Virus record (IMG/VR): IMGVR_UViG_3300033153_006055
Span: 1 to 28,506 of that record
DNA: 28,506 bases
Source of the DNA: a virus
Direction: 5' to 3' (one strand)
Shown here: positions 22,419-28,506 of the stretch, piece after piece
How positions within the stretch are numbered: the first letter of the stretch is position 1
How the letters are laid out: every line of letters starts with the position of its first letter
The notes under the pieces: generated by a model
Database searches by the model: none
What the model was told of the DNA's origin: nothing
What the model saw: the letters and a program-made list of their open reading frames with translations, nothing else
Position numbers and translations under genes: made by a program

Positions 22419-23693
22419 TTACTCTCCTAGTAACCTTACACGTTTTCTCTTATTAACTATGTGAATATTACCACTGTTTTTACTTTTAAATCTTCTTACT
22501 AATTGCTCAATTGAATCATCTTTTCCTTTTCTCCATATCCATACTGGTTCTATAAATATTGGAGACCCTCCAGCCATTTCTTTTTCAATACCAGTATGCG
22601 GACGTACCGCTAACCTTAGCCCTAAGCATCCTACATAATGTGCTCCTTCAAAAGTATCTATATAATCATTCATTGCATCACATATTCCAGTTTTCTTATA
22701 AGTAACACCTAAATCCGCTATATTCATGGCAAGATATCCGCCAGGCTTTAAAGCCCTCCAAGCATTGCGCACGACAATAAATAAAAAATCATTTAACCAT
22801 GCTTCAAATTTACCATATCTTTTCCATGATTGTGTTTCTTCCTCGCTGTATCTTTCAGTTTCAAAATAAGGAGGTGAAGTGAACATTAGATCAAAGTAAT
22901 CACGTGGTAATAAAACATCTTCAGCAGGGGATTCTAAAAAGTGTGCATCCTTTCCAGTACTGTATAATTCAACTTGTTTTAAATAACCAGAATGTAATTT
23001 AGAATTTGGATCAATGCCTACATATTGTTTAGTACATCTAGCAGCGCTAAATCCTGCGAAACGATCACCCCATCCCGCTGAAGTATCTAATACTTTTTCA
23101 GCATTAAATAATTCATAGATAGCTTTTGCAGAAGCAACCCTAAACTGACTAGCGGCATATTGTCTTAATGCCATTGCAGCGAATAAATATGTTTCATTTA
23201 CTTCTTTTGTTTTTAAAGACCATAAAGCATTTAAACAATAATGTAATTTTTTATCATCATTCCAAACAGTATCAGGAGAATCAAACTTAACCGTACCACA
23301 TATCATGCGGTGCTCTCTTTGAAAATAATCTGAAGCATCATTCCCGACACTTGATGTTTGTAAAAAGTAATCACTTATTTTATATTCATAATCATGCCTG
23401 GTTGTTATTCTTCCTTTAGCATGTTGTATTACTGTTTCGGTGTTTAGTCGTTGTAATCTTTTAAAATCATGTAATGCAATTTTTTTACCTTCTTTTTTAG
23501 TAAAGGCCCCAGGCACTGGTAGCTTATACTTTCTTATTAATTTAATGATCGCATCTTTTATATCATCTTTATCAAATTTATCATTCAGTTCTGCCCAATA
23601 ATTTGCAGGTATCTTTAAAGATTTTTTATATAGAAAATTATCTAAAAAAAGCTTACTATTCTTCTCATATTCTTTGCTAAAAAAATGCTGCAT
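22419..23693 (-). CDS. DNA methyltransferase with SPPY motif (424 aa)
   Basis: SAM-binding motif LDTSAGWGDRFAG (202-214), a GIDPN turn (226-230), and the catalytic TSPPYF (272-277) typical of N4-cytosine or N6-adenine methyltransferases are in I-to-IV order. A proximal helix-rich N-terminal domain (1-190) holds no known motif. After motif IV, ALKPGGYLAMNIADLG forms the next strand. The protein ends in NKRKRVRLLGE. The GGAGAG of this end is the ribosome binding site of the clamp gene. It may protect phage DNA from host restriction; target sequence unknown. No cognate restriction enzyme is seen. Confidence 0.85.
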   Translation of the reverse strand: MQHFFSKEYEKNSKLFLDNFLYKKSLKIPANYWAELNDKFDKDDIKDAIIKLIRKYKLPVPGAFTKKEGKKIALHDFKRLQRLNTETVIQHAKGRITTRHDYEYKISDYFLQTSSVGNDASDYFQREHRMICGTVKFDSPDTVWNDDKKLHYCLNALWSLKTKEVNETYLFAAMALRQYAASQFRVASAKAIYELFNAEKVLDTSAGWGDRFAGFSAARCTKQYVGIDPNSKLHSGYLKQVELYSTGKDAHFLESPAEDVLLPRDYFDLMFTSPPYFETERYSEEETQSWKRYGKFEAWLNDFLFIVVRNAWRALKPGGYLAMNIADLGVTYKKTGICDAMNDYIDTFEGAHYVGCLGLRLAVRPHTGIEKEMAGGSPIFIEPVWIWRKGKDDSIEQLVRRFKSKNSGNIHIVNKRKRVRLLGE

Positions 23694-23694
23694 A

Positions 23695-23790
23695 TTAATA
23701 CACCCTTATAAGTTTTAAATGGTAATCAATCATATCTATCCATTCTAAATGCGAATGATTATCATTTAACACGCTCTGAGAGCGCCCCAT
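23695..23790 (-). CDS. Possible 31-codon leader peptide
   Basis: An ATG at 23790 (AGGA six bases upstream) opens a 31-codon frame ending one base before the methyltransferase ATG. The peptide is unremarkable (MGRSQSVLNDNHSHLEWIDM then IDYHLKLIRVY). The proximity and ribosome binding site are suggestive of a coupled leader peptide, but the region is structured and short frames are expected by chance, so confidence is low. Confidence 0.35.
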   Translation of the reverse strand: MGRSQSVLNDNHSHLEWIDMIDYHLKLIRVY

Positions 23791-23796
23791 GATCAT

Positions 23797-23971
23797 TCCT
23801 AAGCTGCTTTGCAGTCAATACACGCAAACACACGCGCTATAAGCGGATAAACGCTGAGGAGTGTTTAGGATTAACCCCATATGCAATAACAGACAATGCG
23901 CTAGTCTATAGCACTACCTGAGCGCTTCCTAACGTCTTTCTATGCATTTAGATGCTATTGCATAAGACAAT
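23797..23971. other. Structured non-coding region
   Basis: Between the terminator at 23972-24005 and the methyltransferase gene there is no substantial frame. The stretch is less A+T-rich than the genes and holds several short inverted repeats: CTGC/GCAG (23804-23814), GCTA/TAGC (23900-23912) and TATGCA/TGCATA (23941-23964), with another, CGCTCT/AGAGCG, just beyond at 23772-23784. TATGCA-type words also occur at 23880. No confident -10/-35 pair was found, though downstream genes must be transcribed from here or by read-through. A leader RNA, regulatory region or replication origin are all possible. Confidence 0.45.
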
Positions 23972-24005
23972 AAAAAAGGGCCCAGACAACACGCCTGGGC
24001 CCTTT
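23972..24005 (-). terminator. Strong factor-independent terminator
   Basis: Minus-strand reading gives AAAGGGCCCAG, a nine-base loop and CTGGGCCCTTTTTT. The 11-bp G+C-rich stem followed by a T-run is a textbook terminator. It lies 31 bases downstream of the stop of the 24037-25140 gene and ends that transcript. The stem's mirror symmetry and A-run also allow partial function in the other direction. Confidence 0.9.
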
Positions 24006-24036
24006 ATCATCTAGCTACTTTTACACGTTAAAACCC

Positions 24037-25140
24037 TTATGCAAGTTTATCGTGATTCTTTAGCATTTCAATCACAACATGCGTTTCGTCATAAACTGTT
24101 TCCAAATCATCTTCTCCAATCTCAATATCCGCTTTATCAACTTTCTTGGCTATCTTTTCCAATTTCATTTTAGGGAACTTACAAATAATATCCCTCACGG
24201 CATCATCATTTTCATTACCATTTTCAGCTTCAGCATCAGCACCATCACCTTCTGCTTCAGTTGCGGTAGTAACAGAAACAATCTTAGCGAAGGAACACCT
24301 TGTATCATCCACGGTAATTGATTTCTTAGCAACCTTAGTTACTGTGCCTTCAACTACATCACCGTTTTTCATTTCTACAGCAACATTCATTCCATCTTCA
24401 ACATCTTCAGGGTCAATTGATTCGCCGGAATCTTCTCCTGATTCTCCCTCACCACCTTCCGATTCAATTAAATACGCTTCTTCGATTTCATCCTTTTTAT
24501 ATTTCTCACCATCAATAGTAATGGCTTTCTTTGCCACCTTTTCAACTTCACCTTCAATTTCTTCATCATCAACAACTATTCGGACGTTCTGTCCTTTTTC
24601 AATATCATCAACTTCAATTTCTTCCTCATCTTCCGATGATTCAGATTTTCCTTCAGCATCAGTTCCACTATCAATAACTTTAACACTGACAATTTTGGAT
24701 TTAACTACGGATACTTCCTCATCATCATCTGTAAGGACAGTTACTTTCTTTTTACCTAGCTTAGTAATTTCACCTTCTGCTAATACTTTACCTTTCTTGC
24801 CACAAAGTATTACCTCAATGCCTACTTCCATATCTTCCAAGGCATCTTCTTCTTCATCCTTATCTTTCTTTGTATCTTTCTTTGTACCACGTTTAGCAAT
24901 TTTCTCACTTTCATCTTCCTTCTTACCACCAGGAAAAGAGGGCAATTGCTCCTTATTGTTTGTTGCTTCAGCAGCATCATTAAACCATTCTTGTGCTTTA
25001 TCAGAAAGTTTATTCCATTCCTTATCATCCAATTCATGCATTGATTTTACAAGGCGCATTAAATAAGCATCGGAATCTTCTTTACGCTTTTGCTTGGCTT
25101 CACCAGTGGCTGCTAGGATTTCTTTTTCGATTTTAGACAT
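24037..25140 (-). CDS. Acidic protein with three beta-rich repeats (367 aa)
   Basis: The start is the ATG at 25140 with GGAGAA upstream. Residues 20-70 form a helical domain (DAYLMRLVKSMHELDDKEWN then LSDKAQEWFNDAAEA) found in other phage proteins. Three repeats follow at about 102-156, 178-225 and 245-292, each of the form D-[VI/ME]-x-x-G-x-x-V then E-G-x-[IV]-x-K-[VL]-x-K-K-x-[IV]-T-[VI], a small SH3/KOW- or Tudor-like barrel. They are joined by very acidic linkers. The C-terminal 70 residues are helical (VYDETHVVIEMLKNHDKL). It has its own promoter-like element upstream and a strong terminator downstream, so it is probably monocistronic and abundant. Function unknown. Confidence 0.8.
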   Translation of the reverse strand: MSKIEKEILAATGEAKQKRKEDSDAYLMRLVKSMHELDDKEWNKLSDKAQEWFNDAAEATNNKEQLPSFPGGKKEDESEKIAKRGTKKDTKKDKDEEEDALEDMEVGIEVILCGKKGKVLAEGEITKLGKKKVTVLTDDDEEVSVVKSKIVSVKVIDSGTDAEGKSESSEDEEEIEVDDIEKGQNVRIVVDDEEIEGEVEKVAKKAITIDGEKYKKDEIEEAYLIESEGGEGESGEDSGESIDPEDVEDGMNVAVEMKNGDVVEGTVTKVAKKSITVDDTRCSFAKIVSVTTATEAEGDGADAEAENGNENDDAVRDIICKFPKMKLEKIAKKVDKADIEIGEDDLETVYDETHVVIEMLKNHDKLA

Positions 25141-25161
25141 TTTTATATTCTCCAATTTAAC

Positions 25162-25173
25162 GATAAATTTATC
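25162..25173. promoter_or_regulatory. Perfect 12-bp palindrome upstream of the acidic repeat gene
   Basis: GATAAATTTATC is a perfect palindrome lying between the promoter-like element (25196-25213) and the ribosome binding site of the 25140 gene. In the leader of a likely single-gene transcript such a site could be a dimeric repressor operator. A+T-rich palindromes arise easily by chance in this genome, so support is limited. Confidence 0.35.
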
Positions 25174-25195
25174 ATAATGAGAAAAGGTTCCCATT

Positions 25196-25213
25196 ACTCT
25201 TAACTATATACAG
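25196..25213 (-). promoter_or_regulatory. Promoter-like element, partial copy 3
   Basis: Minus-strand CTGTATATAGTTAAGAGT shares TATATAG-T-TAA with the elements at 682-704 and 17366-17388, but the CTTTA/TAAAG hairpin arms are not kept. It lies about 55 bases upstream of the ATG at 25140. Because this gene has its own terminator and nothing else between, this is the natural place for its promoter. The shared core across the three sites supports TATATAG as the recognised part. Confidence 0.45.
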
Positions 25214-25225
25214 AAATTTTGATTT

Positions 25226-25789
25226 TTACGATCCTCCTATATCATCAATAAAATAATTATAAACCATAGAAATGAGGTCTACTTTTCGGGGATTATACCC
25301 TAATGCCCTACATATATATTCATTTCCGTCCACTTTCTTTTTTCCCTGCTCTTTCCATACAGATTCAAATGCCTTATGTGAAGGTGAATCATCTAATAAA
25401 AACTCAATTACTTTTCTAACATCTTCTGGTGCTTGTGTTATTTTTAATATCAATTCTCCTATATTATTATCAACTCCCAAAGTTAATCGTAAATCATTAT
25501 CTTCTTCCATTAAAACATCAATACTTCCCATACTGTCTAAAAAAGTAGCATAAGTGCTTACAGCATGAAAATAATTTATAAATGATCTTTTAAACAATGC
25601 CATGAACCATTGCGGCGTATCTACAATACCACCATACCTATCAAAGCACTCCATATAAATCTCATAGGAATCTGAAAGTATATCTTCATACAATACATGT
25701 CCTCTTAAACGCCACATGTTTTTCCTTATATAATTTTTGGCAAAACCCTGTATGGGACCTTTATAAGGCAATCGTATAGTTTTAGGCAT
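25226..25789 (-). CDS. Sigma-region-2-like protein (187 aa)
   Basis: Residues about 18-80 (KNYIRKNMWRLRG, HVLYEDILSDSYEIYMECFD, PQWFMALFKRSFINYF) follow the sigma-70 region 2 pattern: an entry helix, the E-D-[IL]-x-x-[DE]-x-[YF] core, then W-F-x-x-[LF]-x-[KR]. The C-terminal half (90-187) is helical, with a possible HTH near YICRALGYNPRKVDL that could stand for region 4. A phage-encoded sigma for late genes, like SPO1 or T4 gp55, is the suggestion. The start overlaps the stop of the 25782 gene (ATGCCTAA); AAGGG is upstream. Region 2.3-2.4 DNA-contact residues are not clearly conserved. Confidence 0.6.
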   Translation of the reverse strand: MPKTIRLPYKGPIQGFAKNYIRKNMWRLRGHVLYEDILSDSYEIYMECFDRYGGIVDTPQWFMALFKRSFINYFHAVSTYATFLDSMGSIDVLMEEDNDLRLTLGVDNNIGELILKITQAPEDVRKVIEFLLDDSPSHKAFESVWKEQGKKKVDGNEYICRALGYNPRKVDLISMVYNYFIDDIGGS

Positions 25790-26255
25790 TTAATTTTACC
25801 CTTTTCTGTTTTCGTACCCTTTTCTTAATAATATTATTTTCTAAAGATACACGTCCACGCTTTTTAGCTCCTGCGGTTACATCTGTACTTTCCTTTTTGC
25901 GCTGCCTTTGTTTAAGCATCAATGAACTATAAGCAGGCTCATGTTCATAAAATTCTTTTTCGATAAAATCTTTTCTACCATTGGACCAACTCATGGGCCA
26001 GATCATTGTTGCACCATCTGGATAAATAGCCCCTACATAATAAAGACTATTTAAGCCGTATATCTCTATCCTATCGCCCATACCTTTAAAGTATAATGCA
26101 GGTATCGCCGCTATACGCTCATACCCAGAAAAATAATTAGTCACTGCTAGTTGGTGTTCCGTTGTTAACTTATTAGCTCCGTGTTTATTACTAGGGGTAT
26201 TAAGCTTAACACGTTCTATTTTATTGCTTATATGCAACTTTTTTCTTTTAGTCAT
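25782..26255 (-). CDS. Basic protein with repeated R-V-x-L motifs (157 aa)
   Basis: The ATG at 26255 with GGAG eight bases upstream; a GTG nine bases earlier is the alternative. The core (about 45-115; YERIAAIPALYFKGMGDRIE, YPDGATMIWPMSW) is a beta-rich domain of unknown family. The two ends are very basic: ERVKL at residues 14-18, and KKRGRVSLEN plus KKRVRKQKRVKLNA at the C-terminus. These repeat the K-R-x-R-V-x-L motif found at ends of other proteins. It overlaps both neighbours (primase stop, sigma-like start), so it is coupled to them. A nucleic-acid-binding or docking protein is possible. Confidence 0.75.
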   Translation of the reverse strand: MTKRKKLHISNKIERVKLNTPSNKHGANKLTTEHQLAVTNYFSGYERIAAIPALYFKGMGDRIEIYGLNSLYYVGAIYPDGATMIWPMSWSNGRKDFIEKEFYEHEPAYSSLMLKQRQRKKESTDVTAGAKKRGRVSLENNIIKKRVRKQKRVKLNA

Positions 26256-27249
26256 TATTAACACTCCATTTTTTATATAAGTTTTTAACTTGATAGGCTT
26301 TTAATTCGCCAGGGTCTAATACCCCCCTTGGCAACACCCCTTCTTCTATTATTTTTCCTGTAGATGATAATTTAGCTATTCCTTTTAAATTACTTTCTAT
26401 TTCTCCACTATCTAATAAAAGCACCACGGTTTTGTATTTATCAAATAACTGTATTAGCCAATACAACTGATCATCGGAAATACTCATGCTAAATAATCCA
26501 ACCGCATATGCATCCATACCTCTTAAATAATAATCTACTTTTAAAGTATCAACAGGACCTTCAACTATAAATAATACATCACCACCTTTAAACGCATTAT
26601 CAAAATTATAAACAGTATCTTTTATATTCAAAGAACTATTTTCTGCGCTCAATGATCTATACCTTAAGGATGCGTATTTACTAAGTGCTCTTGAAGTCCA
26701 TGTAACTAACTGCTTATTAAAATATACGGGCATTATAATCCTGCCTTTATAATCTCCCGTTAGTGCATACATTAAATTATAGTTACTGGACAGTAGCCTA
26801 ACATTATCAAAACCCCTGCCTGATAAATAGTGTACATGGTGCCGTGCAAAATGATTTTTTATCTTTAATAGTTTAAATTCTTTTGGTAACAATAATGATT
26901 TTATTTTTTTATTTTTCTTCTTAACAATTTTAAAATAATCATCTGATATTAGCTCATCAAATAAATCTTCTTCTATAAACTTAACGTCAGCACCAATTAA
27001 TTTTCTAGCTTGTTTATATGATACTGGAGAAATGCGAGTTAATAACTTTGCTAAATCTTTACTTCTATGTGTATCATTACGCCAACAACCCCATACACCA
27101 TTACTTAAATTAATTCCTAAATGCTCACCTTTATCATCTGCACCGCAATACGGACAATGTATAATAACATTTCCTTTTTTAACCCCAGTACCATGCTCAC
27201 GGTAATATACATTATTGCTATCTAAAAATGATTTTATATCAAAATGCAT
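26248..27249 (-). CDS. DnaG-like primase with zinc finger and TOPRIM domain (333 aa)
   Basis: The N-terminus carries a zinc site (HCPYC, C32/C35, then C55 and H61) in the pattern of DnaG zinc domains: HCPYCGADDKGEHLGINLSN, GVWGCW. The TOPRIM domain is seen in FIVEGPVDTLKVD (the glutamate) and VVLLLDSGEIESN; the usual D-x-D reads DSGE here, so the second metal residue may differ. LPRGVLDPGEL matches the conserved DPG motif. It should make RNA primers for the polymerase. The zinc and core are compact (333 aa, no C-terminal helicase-binding domain visible). GAGGAG lies ten bases before the ATG. Confidence 0.88.
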   Translation of the reverse strand: MHFDIKSFLDSNNVYYREHGTGVKKGNVIIHCPYCGADDKGEHLGINLSNGVWGCWRNDTHRSKDLAKLLTRISPVSYKQARKLIGADVKFIEEDLFDELISDDYFKIVKKKNKKIKSLLLPKEFKLLKIKNHFARHHVHYLSGRGFDNVRLLSSNYNLMYALTGDYKGRIIMPVYFNKQLVTWTSRALSKYASLRYRSLSAENSSLNIKDTVYNFDNAFKGGDVLFIVEGPVDTLKVDYYLRGMDAYAVGLFSMSISDDQLYWLIQLFDKYKTVVLLLDSGEIESNLKGIAKLSSTGKIIEEGVLPRGVLDPGELKAYQVKNLYKKWSVNND

Positions 27250-27251
27250 AA

Positions 27252-27470
27252 TTATGTAGCTCCTCTAAAAGTGTACCTCAAAGGCCAATCATCCCATAAT
27301 TCATAACAATAGTGGTTTGCGCTATGCGTGCTATGTATACGAGCGCCATTGGCAAGATCAACTGGCAAATATACATATTTGCTTACTATAAAAACTGGCA
27401 ATACTAATGTCTTTTTATTATGCGGACCGTTAATTAATTTTATAGTTGCATCAGAATAATGCCGTTCCAT
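27252..27470 (-). CDS. Small protein of unknown function (72 aa)
   Basis: Start at the ATG at 27470 with GGGAGA upstream, inside the helicase gene's last codons; the longer alternative reading is not supported by a ribosome binding site. The sequence ATIKLINGPHNKKTLVLPVF then IVSKYVYLPVDLANG is beta-rich and resembles a family of short phage proteins with a G-G-P-x-[DN]-G-like opening and a final Y-x-[YW] strand. No function is known for them. Confidence 0.65.
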   Translation of the reverse strand: MERHYSDATIKLINGPHNKKTLVLPVFIVSKYVYLPVDLANGARIHSTHSANHYCYELWDDWPLRYTFRGAT

Positions 27471-27471
27471 A

Positions 27472-28506
27472 TTAATCTCCCAACAACACACGCGCACGTT
27501 TCTTTTTATTAACGGTTAAACAATTATCACCCTCAAGTAATGCCTTAAATAAATCCTCACCTTCTGCCAAATAATCTAAAATCTTTTGCTCTACTGATAT
27601 GTTTCCTGCAATAGCTACATTATCAACTACCCGTACTCTACGTTTTTGATTGCCCCTATAACTACGCTTTAAACATTGCTTCCGTTTAATAGGTGATTCT
27701 GGAGACTCATAAAAATAAACATGGTTAGCTATTTGGAAATTACCTCCTAGTCCCGCACCACCATCTACACTCGCAACAAGAAAACGGCAAGTACTATCAT
27801 TTTTAAATCTTTTTATTTCTTCTACTGTGTTTTTTGTTTTACCAACTGAAGTAGCAAAATCAACCCCCATTTCTTTTAACATGTTACAAACTACAATACC
27901 GCTTGGTACGTACCTTAGAAATATAACTATCTTTCTTTTTTTAGAAAGTGACTCGCAGTATAACCTTAATAGATCAAGTTTAGGATTATCTGGAAAATAA
28001 ATAATAGGTAATTTATTTCCATCTTCATCCTTTAATTGTAAAAATCCAGATGAAATTTGTCGCATTCGTATATAAGCATTATCAACTTTATGATGGCTAC
28101 CATTAGCTTCTATTAATCCTGTAACAGCTTGATTAAAATATTTAAGAGCAGGACCTTTAAGTTTAAAATGTTTTACGGTTTCTATTTTTTTAGGAAGGTC
28201 TTGGCATTCATCATCTGAATACCTTATAGATGCATTACGCATCCTGCGGTATAAATGCCTTTCATATTTATTATCAAATTCAAGTACAGGAAAACCATAA
28301 TCATTATAATCTTTTTTAAAGAACGCATCTTTAAATAACCCTATTGTTTCACCTAATGTCCAGCCTTTATCTATTATGAAAAATAAAGCCCATAAATCTA
28401 AAGGATTCCTACCGAAAGGAGTGCCTGTTGCGCCATAGCTTATAGGAATATTATCAGTTAAAGAAGATAGTACGCGGAAAGTAACCGCTTTTTGATTTTT
28501 AGCCAT
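27472..28506 (-). CDS. SNF2-type DNA helicase, C-terminal part (344 aa visible, 5' end beyond window)
   Basis: The visible part starts at KNQKAVTFRVLSSLTDN, which in SNF2 helicases directly follows motif II (DExH), so Walker A and motif II lie outside the window and the gene is cut. Next come motif III (YGATGTPFGRNPLDLW), a helical insert with DLPKKIE, and the second RecA domain: VIFLRYVPSGIVVCNMLKEM (motif IV), VASVDGGAGLGGNF (motif V), and SYRGNQKRRVRVVD with R-x-x-x-Q-x-x-R-V-like motif VI. It ends NKKKRARVLLGD. It should translocate on duplex DNA, comparable to T4 UvsW in branch migration or origin remodelling. Confidence 0.88.
   Translation of the reverse strand: MAKNQKAVTFRVLSSLTDNIPISYGATGTPFGRNPLDLWALFFIIDKGWTLGETIGLFKDAFFKKDYNDYGFPVLEFDNKYERHLYRRMRNASIRYSDDECQDLPKKIETVKHFKLKGPALKYFNQAVTGLIEANGSHHKVDNAYIRMRQISSGFLQLKDEDGNKLPIIYFPDNPKLDLLRLYCESLSKKRKIVIFLRYVPSGIVVCNMLKEMGVDFATSVGKTKNTVEEIKRFKNDSTCRFLVASVDGGAGLGGNFQIANHVYFYESPESPIKRKQCLKRSYRGNQKRRVRVVDNVAIAGNISVEQKILDYLAEGEDLFKALLEGDNCLTVNKKKRARVLLGD

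Noticed and set aside
23797-23971. Short frames of 13 and 21 codons (starting ATGCATAGA and ATGGGGTTA on the minus strand) as peptide genes
   Set aside because: They lack ribosome binding sites and lie in a palindrome-rich stretch that is better read as non-coding.
24146-25066. Long plus-strand frame of 306 codons, serine-rich
   Set aside because: It is the exact antisense of the acidic repeat gene; the serine/threonine richness follows from GAA/GAT codons read backwards, there is no ribosome binding site, and all neighbours are on the minus strand.
1-28506. CRISPR arrays, insertion sequences, integrase or attachment sites
   Set aside because: No regularly spaced direct repeats, transposase motifs or tyrosine/serine recombinase signatures were found on either strand.

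Overview
This window is a stretch of a tailed-bacteriophage genome. It is A+T-rich, every well-supported gene is on the minus strand (transcription runs from base 28506 towards base 1), genes are tightly packed with frequent stop/start overlaps (TAATG, ATGA), and many have a clear Shine-Dalgarno sequence (GGAG/AGGAG). The gene content is a T4/SPO1-like set of DNA replication and recombination proteins followed by many small proteins of unknown function. The host cannot be named from the sequence; a Gram-negative-type secretion setting is hinted at only by one Tat-like and a few Sec-like leaders.

Right part (28506 to about 12100), replication, recombination and repair: the C-terminal part of an SNF2-type helicase (cut by the window edge), a DnaG-like primase, a basic protein of unknown function, a sigma-region-2-like protein, an acidic protein with three beta-rich repeats that forms its own unit (promoter-like element upstream, strong terminator downstream), an approximately 280-base structured non-coding gap, a DNA methyltransferase with an SPPY motif, a sliding clamp, a uracil-DNA-glycosylase/family A DNA polymerase fusion, a clamp-loader ATPase, a UvsY-like coiled-coil protein, a gp32-like single-strand binding protein, a tRNA-like element with an abnormal anticodon arm, a RecA/UvsX-like recombinase, a RuvC-like nuclease, a TSCPD-MazG fusion and an SbcD/SbcC (gp47/gp46) pair. 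Together these can prime, extend, repair and recombine phage DNA; a DnaB-type replicative helicase is not in the window.

Middle part (about 10250 to 5560): small unknown genes, an NrdR-like zinc ribbon, a 105-base intergenic stretch with three consecutive inverted repeats, a GNAT acetyltransferase overlapping an M15 peptidase endolysin with a leader peptide, an HsdM-like protein lacking the expected catalytic NPPY/F motif, and a DUF3310 protein. Left part (5560 to 1): mostly small unknown proteins, a CapW/BrxR-like winged helix without its partner domain, a terminase-small-subunit-like HTH protein, several tiny genes (42-53 codons) with good ribosome binding sites, and a Tat-leader protein.

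The most unusual signal is a short basic/hydrophobic peptide motif, consensus K-R-x-R-V-x-L, found close to the end of several unrelated proteins (helicase, both methyltransferases, terminase-like protein, and repeatedly in the unknown protein at 25782-26255). It is written with different synonymous codons each time, which argues for selection on the peptide. A second signal is a 23-base near-identical element (682-704 and 17366-17388, with a partial third copy at 25196-25213) placed just upstream of three gene starts, containing TATATAG and, in two copies, a CTTTA/TAAAG hairpin.
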